Shown: one piece after another, positions 1 to 7,087 of the stretch | Position numbering within the stretch: position 1 is the first letter of the stretch | How the letters are laid out: each line of letters begins with the position of its first letter | Origin: Sphaerisporangium krabiense | Lineage (GTDB): Bacteria; Actinomycetota; Actinomycetes; Streptosporangiales; Streptosporangiaceae | Direction: 5' to 3' | Assembly (NCBI RefSeq): GCF_014200435.1 | Contig: NZ_JACHBR010000001.1 | Coordinates: 620,001-684,000, forward strand | DNA length: 64,000 bases | Position numbers and translations under genes: made by a program | The notes under the pieces: model-generated | The model's input: the letters and a program-made list of their open reading frames with translations, nothing else | What the model was told of the DNA's origin: nothing | Database searches by the model: none

Positions 1-30
1 TTCACATGTCAGGGTAAACACGTAGAAGAT

Positions 31-52
31 GACATGTCTGTAGTGACATGTC
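31..52. promoter_or_regulatory. probable PadR operator
   Basis: Two copies of the perfect palindrome GACATGTC lie at 31-38 and 45-52, and a third copy with one mismatch (CACATGTC) at 3-10. Together the two full copies contain ATGT (34-37) and ACAT (46-49) separated by exactly 8 bases, which is the classical PadR-family operator layout ATGT-N8-ACAT. The site is about 22 bases upstream of the padR start codon, so autorepression is inferred. Confidence 0.6.
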
Positions 53-74
53 AATGCGAAGATAGGATGCCGTC

Positions 75-617
75 ATGTCCCTGCGGATCGCGCTTCTCGG
101 CCTGCTCAGCACCTCCGGCCCCGGCAGCGGCTACGACCTGGCCAAGGCGTTCGAGAGGTCGATCAACTACGTCTGGCACGCCGGGCACAGCCAGATCTAT
201 CCGGAGCTGGCCAAGATGGCCGCAGACGGCCTCGTCACGGTCGAGGCGCAGGGCACGCGCGGGCGCAAGACGTACGCGATCACCGACCAGGGCTCGGAGG
301 AACTGCACCGCTGGCTCACCGGACACCGGCCCGCGCCGCCCGTGCGCAGCGAGGGCGCGCTGCTGGCGTTCCTGCTCCCGCTCCTGGACCCGGCCGAGGC
401 GATCGGCGTGCTGAGCACCCTGGAGGCGGAGATGACCGCGCGGCTCCACGAGCTGGAGCAGCTCCGCGCCCTCAAGCGGTCGGCCCAGGTCCCGCCGCGA
501 GGCGGCCTCTACGCCCTGGACTTCGGCATCAGGAGCGCCCGCACGGGCCTGGAGTGGATCCGCGCCACCGCCGACGACATCGCCGCCCGGGCCACCCCCG
601 GCGACGCGGGCGCCTGA
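75..617 (+). CDS. PadR family transcriptional regulator
   Basis: A 180-residue DNA-binding repressor of the PadR family. The N-terminal winged helix (about residues 1-80) has the family features: a short LGLL-like helix 1, a SGYDL stretch in helix 2, an HSQIYPEL recognition-helix region, a wing with GRKTYAIT, then the helical C-terminal dimerisation part (about 95-175). ATG is preceded by AGGA about 7 bases upstream. The gene lies just downstream of an ATGT-N8-ACAT site, suggesting autoregulation. No target gene is visible because the window begins 74 bases upstream; its 3' end converges on the kinase gene with 15 bases between stops. The effector is unknown, as usual for this family. Confidence 0.9.
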   Translation: MSLRIALLGLLSTSGPGSGYDLAKAFERSINYVWHAGHSQIYPELAKMAADGLVTVEAQGTRGRKTYAITDQGSEELHRWLTGHRPAPPVRSEGALLAFLLPLLDPAEAIGVLSTLEAEMTARLHELEQLRALKRSAQVPPRGGLYALDFGIRSARTGLEWIRATADDIAARATPGDAGA

Positions 618-632
618 GCCCGCGCGCGCCCG

Positions 633-2513
633 TCAGTCGCAGCTCACCGGCACGGGCATCTGGGTCTCCGGCGTGAAGTGGACCTTCGAGAAGTACTTCT
701 CGAGCAGCGACCTCACCGTGCCGTCCTGGTACATGCGGTTGATGGCCCCCCGCACCGCCTTGCACGTCCGGGTGTCGCCCCGCTTGATCGCCACCGCGTA
801 CCGCTCGTCGGAGAGCTTGGCGCCCATGACGCGGTACCGGATGTTCTCGCGGTCGGCGAACCCGGCGAGCAGCAGGTCGTCGCCGGGGACGGCGTCCACG
901 GTCCCCTGCCGCAGCATGTTCATGCAGTCGGTGTAGTTGTCCGCGGCCACCAGCCGCACCTTGACGACGTCCTGCACCATGCCGATCGAGACGTTCGTCC
1001 CCGGCGCGCACAAATTGTGCCCCTTGAGATCCTGGATCTTGGTGAACGGGTCGCCGTCGCGGACCAGGACGTCCACGTGCGCGGTGTAGTACGGGCCGGC
1101 GAACGTCACCCGCTCGTCGTCGTTGATCGAGTAGGTCGCGATCACGAGGTCGGCCTCGCCGGAGTTCAGCATGGACACCCGCTCGTTGACGCCGGACTCG
1201 GCGAACGTCACGCCGCTCGCCGGCACCCCGAGCTGTCCGGCGATGTAGGCGCCGAGCTCGACCTCGAAGCCGCGCCAGCTGTCCCCCGAGCCGAGCGCGA
1301 TGCCCGGCAGCATGTTGCGCATGGCGATCGTCAGCTTGTGCGTCTTCGCCGCCTTGTCCACGACGGAGGTGAACCGGGGCGGCTGCGGCACCCTGGCCGA
1401 GGAGGTCTCGGTGGGCTCCGGGAGCGACCGGCCCCTCAGCTCGGCCCAGAGGTCGGGCGCGAACCGCCGCACGGCCATGACGCCCCCGCCCGCGAGCACG
1501 GCGACCGCGAGCACGGCGGCGATCCACCTGCCGGGGCCGGACCTCCGGGCGGGGACCGGGTTGTCCGCCACCCCGGCGGCGGCCCCGCCGCCGTCCCTGG
1601 CCGTCGTCCTTCGCCCCCACACCCCGCTCCGCGGGCGCGTGACCGTCTCGCGGGCGGCCAGTTCGGCGCCCTGGCTGAGCACGGCCGTGGACGCCCCGGC
1701 CTCCTCGTGCCGGCCGAGCAGCCGCAGCAGGATGTGGTCGGCGGTCGGGCGTTCCACCGGCTTCTTGTTCAGGCAGGCGCGGACCACGCCGCGCAGCGGC
1801 TCGGGGAGTCCGCCGACCTCGACCTCGTCGTTGAGCACGCGGTTCAGCACCACCGCGATGGAGTTCCCTCCGAAGGGCACCTCGCCGGTGGCGGCGAACG
1901 CGACCGTCGCGCCCCAGGCGAAGACGTCGGCGGGCGGGCCCACCTCGCCGCCCGAGATCTGCTCGGGCGCCATGTAGGCGGGCGTGCCGACGGCCCTGCT
2001 GGTGATGGTGCCCGTCGAGTCCAGGATGCGGGCGATGCCGAAGTCGACCACCCGGGGCCCGTCGGCGGCCATGAGCACGTTGTCGGGCTTGAAGTCGCGG
2101 TGGACGATGCCCGCGTGGTGGATCGCCGTGAGCGCGGTGGCCGTGCCGACCGCCAGCCGCTCCAGCGTGCTGCCCGACAGCGGGCCCGAGGTCTCGACGG
2201 TCTCGCGCAGCGACCTGCCGTCGATGTACTCGCTGGCGATGTACGGTGTGTCGCCGTCGAGGTCGGCGGCCAGCACCCGGGCCGTGCAGAACGAGGCCAC
2301 CCGCTCGGCGGCCTTCAGCTCGCGGGCGAAGCGCGACCTCGCGGTGCGGTCGCCGCTGAACTTGACGTGCAGCAGCTTGACCGCGGCGCGCTCCCCCGCG
2401 TCGTCCTGCCCGAGGTAGACGACCCCCTGCCCGCCTTCCCCGATGCGCCCGGTGAGTTCGAAAGGGCCCAGCCGCCGGGGGTCTCCCCGTTCGAGCGGCC
2501 CGAGTTCCGGCAT
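633..2513 (-). CDS. Ser/Thr protein kinase fused to an extracellular amino-acid-binding domain
   Basis: A predicted 626-residue single-pass membrane receptor kinase. Residues about 15-270 are a Hanks-type kinase with the glycine loop GEGGQG (25-30), the ATP-binding Lys in AAVKLL (about 46), HRDFKPDN (about 138) and DFG (about 157), so it should be active. A linker and one membrane helix (about 330-348) lead to a family-3 solute-binding domain (about 392-626), related to GlnH-type glutamate/glutamine-binding proteins, which would be extracytoplasmic. I chose ATG 2513 over an upstream TTG at 2537 because GGGGACGGGGA precedes it closely. The gene follows icd on the same strand, but a strong hairpin separates them. 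The combination recalls the mycobacterial GlnH-GlnX-PknG sensing system in one polypeptide; the ligand is inferred, not shown. Confidence 0.88.
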   Translation of the reverse strand: MPELGPLERGDPRRLGPFELTGRIGEGGQGVVYLGQDDAGERAAVKLLHVKFSGDRTARSRFARELKAAERVASFCTARVLAADLDGDTPYIASEYIDGRSLRETVETSGPLSGSTLERLAVGTATALTAIHHAGIVHRDFKPDNVLMAADGPRVVDFGIARILDSTGTITSRAVGTPAYMAPEQISGGEVGPPADVFAWGATVAFAATGEVPFGGNSIAVVLNRVLNDEVEVGGLPEPLRGVVRACLNKKPVERPTADHILLRLLGRHEEAGASTAVLSQGAELAARETVTRPRSGVWGRRTTARDGGGAAAGVADNPVPARRSGPGRWIAAVLAVAVLAGGGVMAVRRFAPDLWAELRGRSLPEPTETSSARVPQPPRFTSVVDKAAKTHKLTIAMRNMLPGIALGSGDSWRGFEVELGAYIAGQLGVPASGVTFAESGVNERVSMLNSGEADLVIATYSINDDERVTFAGPYYTAHVDVLVRDGDPFTKIQDLKGHNLCAPGTNVSIGMVQDVVKVRLVAADNYTDCMNMLRQGTVDAVPGDDLLLAGFADRENIRYRVMGAKLSDERYAVAIKRGDTRTCKAVRGAINRMYQDGTVRSLLEKYFSKVHFTPETQMPVPVSCD

Positions 2514-2656
2514 TCCCCGTCCCCGTGTTCCCGTCAAGTGTCGACCATGAGAACTTTACGACTTGTTGGCGTCTTTACACGGAGACGAGACCACGCCGTG
2601 ACCTGCCGTGTCGTTTCCGCCGACACGCGGAGCCGCCGGGGGTCTCGGACGCGAAA

Positions 2657-2693
2657 CGGCCCCTGCCCGGCGGGAAACCGCGGGCAGGGGCCG
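2657..2693 (-). terminator. hairpin terminator of icd
   Basis: A perfect 13-bp inverted repeat (arms 2657-2669 and 2681-2693, GCCCCTGCCCG-type) with an 11-base loop begins 8 bases beyond the icd stop codon. There is no clear U tract, which is common for actinobacterial terminators. It separates icd from the downstream kinase gene. Confidence 0.7.
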
Positions 2694-2700
2694 ATCGTGA

Positions 2701-3918
2701 CTAGCCCGCCATCTTCTTCTTCAGGTTCTCGTCCAGGGCGGCGAGGAAGTCCTGGGTGGTGAGCCACTTGGCGTCGCCGCCGACGAGCAGGGCGAGGTCC
2801 TTGGTCATCTGGCCGCTCTCGACGGTCTCGACGCAGACCTGCTCCAGGGTCTCGGCGAACGCGGTCACCTCGGGCTGGGAGTCCAGCTTGCCCCGGTGGG
2901 CGAGGCCGCGGGTCCAGGCGAAGATCGAGGCGATCGGGTTGGTGGAGGTGGGGTTCCCCTTCTGGTGCTCGCGGTAGTGGCGCGTGACCGTGCCGTGCGC
3001 GGCCTCGGCCTCGACCGTGCGGCCGTCGGGGGACATGAGGACGGAGGTCATCAGGCCGAGCGAGCCGAAGCCCTGGGCGACGGTGTCGGACTGCACGTCG
3101 CCGTCGTAGTTCTTGCACGCCCAGACGTAGCCGCCCTCCCACTTGAGCGCGGCGGCGACCATGTCGTCGATGAGCCGGTGCTCGTAGGTGAGGCCGGCGG
3201 CCTCGAAGTCGGCCTTGAACTCGGTCTCGTAGACCTCGGCGAAGATGTCCTTGAAGCGGCCGTCGTAGGCCTTGAGGATGGTGTTCTTCGTCGACAGGTA
3301 GACCGGGTAGTTGCGGGCCAGGCCGTACCGCATGGAGGCGCGCGCGAAGTCGCGGATCGACTCGTCCAGGTTGTACATCGCCAGCGCGACGCCCGAGCCG
3401 GGGAAGTCGTAGACGTCGAGCTCGATCGGCTCCGAGCCGTCCTTGGGGGTGAAGGTCAGCGTGAGCGTGCCCTCGCCGGGGATCTTGAGGTCGGTGGCGC
3501 GGTACTGGTCGCCGAAGGCGTGACGGCCGACCACGATCGGCTTGGTCCAGGTCGGCACGAGCCGCGGCACGTTCCTGATGATGATCGGCTCGCGGAAGAT
3601 GACGCCGCCGAGGATGTTACGGATCGTCCCGTTCGGAGAACGCCACATCTTCTTCAGCCCGAACTCCTCGACGCGGGCCTCGTCCGGCGTGATCGTGGCG
3701 CATTTCACCCCCACCCCGTACTGCTTGATCGCGTTGGCCGCGTCGACCGTCACCTGGTCGTCGGTCGCGTCACGGTGCTCGATCCCCAGGTCGTAGTACT
3801 TGAGGTCGACGTCGAGGTAGGGCAGGATCAGCTGGTCCTTGATGAACTGCCAGATGATCCGGGTCATCTCGTCGCCGTCGAGTTCGACGACGGGACCCGC
3901 TACCTTGATCTTGGGCAT
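2701..3918 (-). CDS. icd: NADP-dependent isocitrate dehydrogenase
   Basis: A 405-residue isocitrate dehydrogenase of the dimeric, eukaryote-like NADP type; it converts isocitrate to 2-oxoglutarate and CO2 in the TCA cycle. Recognisable elements are the N-terminal LDGDEMTR, the substrate loop with [16 protein letters not shown], the metal/catalytic segment [11 protein letters not shown], the NYDGDVQSD metal-binding motif and [11 protein letters not shown] at the NADP site. Length matches the family. The start is ATG 3918, giving MPKIKV, with GAAGGGGAA upstream; an earlier in-frame start would add eight unconserved residues. Citrate synthase and DUF3017 lie upstream on the same strand. Confidence 0.95.
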   Translation of the reverse strand: MPKIKVAGPVVELDGDEMTRIIWQFIKDQLILPYLDVDLKYYDLGIEHRDATDDQVTVDAANAIKQYGVGVKCATITPDEARVEEFGLKKMWRSPNGTIRNILGGVIFREPIIIRNVPRLVPTWTKPIVVGRHAFGDQYRATDLKIPGEGTLTLTFTPKDGSEPIELDVYDFPGSGVALAMYNLDESIRDFARASMRYGLARNYPVYLSTKNTILKAYDGRFKDIFAEVYETEFKADFEAAGLTYEHRLIDDMVAAALKWEGGYVWACKNYDGDVQSDTVAQGFGSLGLMTSVLMSPDGRTVEAEAAHGTVTRHYREHQKGNPTSTNPIASIFAWTRGLAHRGKLDSQPEVTAFAETLEQVCVETVESGQMTKDLALLVGGDAKWLTTQDFLAALDENLKKKMAG

Positions 3919-4018
3919 GCTTGGGGTTCCCCTTCTCAACACTTCTTACGACTAGGCTGACCAACCGGTCTGTTGCTGAACAACGCCGGTTGAGGCTACC
4001 GGACCGGGCAAATCCGGC

Positions 4019-4303
4019 TTACTGCCTACCCATGATCCATTGCACGGCGACGCTGACGGCGACCACGCCAAGGGCGACGCCGAGAACCGCGGATATGACG
4101 GCGTCGGTGCGCCTGCTGCGTACCGCGAGCAGGCTGTCGCCGTCATGGGGGACGAGCAGACGCAGCACGGCGCCCGCGAGCACCGAGCACGCCACGATGA
4201 ACGAGCCCGCCCATGCGGGCAGGCCCATCGCGATCGTCCCAAGGCCGGTGGCCGCACCCGCCACGGTGAGCAGGTACGGCCCCCACGCCTTACCGTTCGT
4301 CAA
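4019..4303 (-). CDS. DUF3017 membrane protein
   Basis: A 94-residue protein with three hydrophobic segments (about residues 8-28, 30-51 and 68-91) and a short polar loop containing RSRRTD, matching the actinobacterial DUF3017 family; function unknown. The start is TTG 4303, which lies inside the end of the citrate synthase gene (14-base overlap), so translational coupling is likely. In many actinomycetes this gene sits next to folD; here folD is about 24 kb away at 27750, and DUF3017 is instead between citrate synthase and icd. That suggests the ancestral neighbourhood was split by insertion or rearrangement. Confidence 0.8.
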   Translation of the reverse strand: MTNGKAWGPYLLTVAGAATGLGTIAMGLPAWAGSFIVACSVLAGAVLRLLVPHDGDSLLAVRSRRTDAVISAVLGVALGVVAVSVAVQWIMGRQ

Positions 4304-5411
4304 TCGGTATCCACTTCTGGTCGCGCTCTCCGATGTACTCGCTGTCCGGGCGGATCAGGCGGTTGTCGGCGTGCTGCTCGATCACGTGCGCCGTCCAGCC
4401 CGACATCCGGCTGACCGAGAACACCGGAGTGAACAGGTCCGTCGGGATGCCGAGGTAGTGGTAGACCGTCGCGGCGTAGAAGTCGACGTTCGGGTACAGA
4501 CCCTTCTCCGCGAAGACGACCTCCTCCATCTCCTTCGACATCCGATAGTAGGTGTCGTCCCCGCTCGCCTCGCCCAACTCCTGCGACATCTTGCGCAGGT
4601 GCGTCGCGCGCGGGTCCTCGGTCTTGTAGACCCGGTGCCCGAAGCCCATGATCTTCTCGCCGCGCCCCAGCTTGTCGCGCACGGCCTGCGCGACGCCGTC
4701 CGCCGGGATGCCCTCCAGCGTGCGCATGACCTGCTCGTTGGCGCCGCCGTGCAGCGGCCCCTTCAGCGTGCCGATGGCCGCGACGATCGCCGAGTGCATG
4801 TCCGACAGCGTGGCCGCGCAGACCCGGGCCGCGAACGTCGAGGCGTTCATGGTGTGGTCGGCGTGCAGCACGAGGCAGGCGTCGAAGATCTCGACGGCCC
4901 TCGGGTCGGGCTCGCTGCCGGTGATCTGCAGCAGGAAGTTCGCCGCGATGCTCAGCGCGGGATCGGCGTCTCTCGGGGTGACGCCGGTGCGCGCGGCATG
5001 GTAGCGGGCGACGAGCAGGGGCTGCTGCGCCGTCAGGCGCGCCGCCTTGCGGCGGTTGGCGTCCTGCTCGTTGGAGTCCTTGTCGGGATCGTCCGCCGAA
5101 GCCAGCGAGACGAGCGTGCGCAAGGCCTCCATGGGCGCCTGTGTCTGGGCGATCTCGTCGATGTTGGCCTGGACCAGAGCTCCTAGCTCGCGCCCTCGCA
5201 CGAGTTCCGCTCCGTAGTCGGCGAGTTGCCGGCGTGTCGGAAGCGTTCCGTGCTGCAGTAGGTGCGCGGTCTCTTCGAAGCTCGTGCGCCCGGCTAGATC
5301 ATGGATGTCGTAGCCGCGGTAGAAGAGGCGACCGGCTCTGCCGTCGATGTCACTCAGCGCTGTGGACGCGGCGACGACATCGGCGAGACCTTTGGTGGGG
5401 TTGTCCGCCAT
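4290..5411 (-). CDS. citrate synthase (2-methylcitrate synthase-like)
   Basis: A 373-residue type-I citrate synthase that condenses oxaloacetate with acetyl-CoA, possibly also propionyl-CoA, since short actinobacterial enzymes of this branch are often bifunctional. Visible signatures are DGRAGRLFYRGYDI near the N-terminus, the histidine segment LKGPLHGGANEQ, the second histidine in MGFGHRVYKTEDPR, and the C-terminal RPDSEYIGERD CoA/substrate region. ATG 5411 fits the usual MADN-type start. The gene overlaps DUF3017 and is upstream of icd, so citrate and isocitrate steps of the TCA cycle are probably co-expressed. Sequence alone does not decide between citrate and methylcitrate synthase. Confidence 0.9.
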   Translation of the reverse strand: MADNPTKGLADVVAASTALSDIDGRAGRLFYRGYDIHDLAGRTSFEETAHLLQHGTLPTRRQLADYGAELVRGRELGALVQANIDEIAQTQAPMEALRTLVSLASADDPDKDSNEQDANRRKAARLTAQQPLLVARYHAARTGVTPRDADPALSIAANFLLQITGSEPDPRAVEIFDACLVLHADHTMNASTFAARVCAATLSDMHSAIVAAIGTLKGPLHGGANEQVMRTLEGIPADGVAQAVRDKLGRGEKIMGFGHRVYKTEDPRATHLRKMSQELGEASGDDTYYRMSKEMEEVVFAEKGLYPNVDFYAATVYHYLGIPTDLFTPVFSVSRMSGWTAHVIEQHADNRLIRPDSEYIGERDQKWIPIDER

Positions 5412-5593
5412 GTGTTGTTTCCTCCGCTTATCTTCGTCCGCAGTCTACCTGTGAGCAGGTAAAACCAGCCGAGGAGGTCCAGACCAATTTCTGCAGTGAT
5501 TCTCGTTATGGCAAACGAGATTCCCCAACCCCTCGTTTGGGTAAGCCGGAGCTGTAGCGGAAGTAACGGCGGGCTACCTGGGGAGGAACTGCC

Positions 5594-6241
5594 GTGGAGG
5601 GGCCGTTCATACGCGTCGAGGACACCGGCGAGGTCGTCCCGTTGCGCCCCGAAGTCACGACGATCGGCCGAGGCCGAGGCGTCGACGTCAGGCTGGCCGA
5701 TCCGAGCGTGTCACGGCTGCACGCCGAGTTCGTCCGCCGCGGACCATACCTGTATGTCGTTGACCTGGGCCTGTCCCGCAACGGCACCCGGGTGAACGGG
5801 AGGCCGATCGCCCGGAGGGTACTCGACGACGGTGACGTCGTCTCGTTCGGCGCCGCCCGGTGCAGGGTGGGCGGCGTGCCAAGGGAGGACTTCGCCCCCG
5901 AGGTCGAGCTGCGCCGGGCCGCCGCGCCCGAGCTCACCCGGCGCGAGGTCGACGTCCTCACGTCCCTGTGCCGTCCCGCGCTGTCGGACGAGGCGTTCGT
6001 CGCCCCTGCCACGGCGCGCGAGATCGCCGACGACCTCGTGGTGACCGAGGCGGCGGTCAAACAGCACCTGCTGCGGCTGTACCAGAAGTTCCGCATCCCG
6101 GAGGGCATCAACCGCCGAACCCGGCTGGCCAACGAGGTAGTAGCCCTCGGCCTGGTCCGCCCCACCCCGGTGGTCCCCCCGCAACGCACCGCCGGCCCCG
6201 GCGAGTCACCCCCGCAAACCGCGGGCCGCCGCGCCTCGTAG
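5594..6241 (+). CDS. FHA-domain protein with C-terminal helix-turn-helix-like region
   Basis: A 215-residue cytoplasmic protein. Residues about 20-92 form a forkhead-associated domain, with the phosphothreonine-binding pattern TIGRGRGVD, VSRLHAEF and LSRNGTRVNG. Residues about 110-190 look like a helix-turn-helix unit: an LTRREVDVL start resembling LuxR-type DNA-binding domains, then TAREIADDL and TEAAVKQHLLRLYQKF; the tail is Pro-rich. GTG 5594 is preceded by GGGGAGGAAC. It is divergent from citrate synthase and about 3 kb from the receptor kinase. It lacks the N-terminal ETTS phosphorylation motif of GarA, so it is not a GarA orthologue. A phosphorylation-dependent DNA-binding protein is a reasonable inference. 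Confidence 0.75.
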   Translation: MEGPFIRVEDTGEVVPLRPEVTTIGRGRGVDVRLADPSVSRLHAEFVRRGPYLYVVDLGLSRNGTRVNGRPIARRVLDDGDVVSFGAARCRVGGVPREDFAPEVELRRAAAPELTRREVDVLTSLCRPALSDEAFVAPATAREIADDLVVTEAAVKQHLLRLYQKFRIPEGINRRTRLANEVVALGLVRPTPVVPPQRTAGPGESPPQTAGRRAS

Positions 6242-6461
6242 CACGAGCGAACACGGCCGTCCGGGCGCGCCTCCGCGCCGGCCACCCGGACGCCCTGTTC
6301 CTTCGCTCGCTCGGCACGCGATGCTCATGCGTGGCGCACACCATCCACCGCGGACTGATGGCGGGAATAGCGACCCGCAGCGTGACAGGCCTGTCGCTTT
6401 CCGTCTCGGCCTGGCGGGGAAAGTCAGGTGAAGACGCAAGCAGAATTGCTAGCGTGAGGCT

Positions 6462-7061
6462 ATGACAGTCCTGGTCCGGAGCGAAACCATGACAGACCCA
6501 CAGCTTCCCACCTGGCTGACTCCCCCGCCCGAGGGGTTCTACGCCGAAGACCTCGATCACTTTCCGGATTTGCCCGCACACACAGAGTTGCTCGATGGAA
6601 GCTTGGTCTTCGTGAACCCCCAAGCTTCCTTCCACTCTCTGACCATCACGGTCCTGGAACTCGGCCTGCGGCGGCACGCGCCCTCGGGCTTTCGCGTGCG
6701 CCGCGAGATGAGCGTCGTCCTCGGGCCGCGGCAGAGGCCGGAGCCGGATCTCATCGTGATCAATGCTGACGCGGATCTCGGCCTCAACGTCACGGCGTAC
6801 CAGCCCGCCGATGTCCTCCTCGCGATCGAGGTGGTGAGCCCCGACTCGACGACCCGCGAGCGCAAGCCGCAACTCTACGCCGCAGCCGAGATCCCTCATT
6901 TCTGGCGGGTCGAGCAGAAGGACGGTCGTCCTACGGTGTACGTCTACGAACTTGACCCCGCCACCCGCTCGTACGCCCTCATGGGCATCCATCACGACAA
7001 GCTGCACCTCTCGTCCCCGTTCGAGATCGACATTGACCTCACCGAGGCAGAACGGCTCTGA
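6462..7061 (+). CDS. Uma2 family (DUF820) restriction-endonuclease-fold protein
   Basis: A 199-residue member of the Uma2/DUF820 family, which adopts the PD-(D/E)xK nuclease fold; biological role unknown. The expected acidic and basic residues are visible in order: Glu in HTELLDGSLV, Asp in RPEPDLIVI, Glu in LAIEVVSPDS and Lys in RERKPQLYAA, so the catalytic set appears intact. ATG 6462 is used here; a second ATG at 6489 (MTDPQL) is possible. It is a single gene preceded by about 220 bases without a gene, and its 3' end converges with the first SARP regulator. Such genes occur in many paralogues in actinomycetes and cyanobacteria. Confidence 0.85.
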   Translation: MTVLVRSETMTDPQLPTWLTPPPEGFYAEDLDHFPDLPAHTELLDGSLVFVNPQASFHSLTITVLELGLRRHAPSGFRVRREMSVVLGPRQRPEPDLIVINADADLGLNVTAYQPADVLLAIEVVSPDSTTRERKPQLYAAAEIPHFWRVEQKDGRPTVYVYELDPATRSYALMGIHHDKLHLSSPFEIDIDLTEAERL

Positions 7062-7087
7062 TTCCCGATCTCCCGTGGTCCAGTCGA

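Noticed and set aside
678-2762. 694-codon plus-strand open frame opposite the receptor kinase
   Set aside because: It mirrors the kinase codons; its composition (Gly/Arg/His/Asp-rich, no domain) is the usual antisense shadow in very GC-rich DNA, and the kinase motifs on the other strand are unambiguous.
5594-6241. GarA orthologue
   Set aside because: No N-terminal ETTS phosphorylation site, and a long C-terminal DNA-binding-like region not present in GarA.
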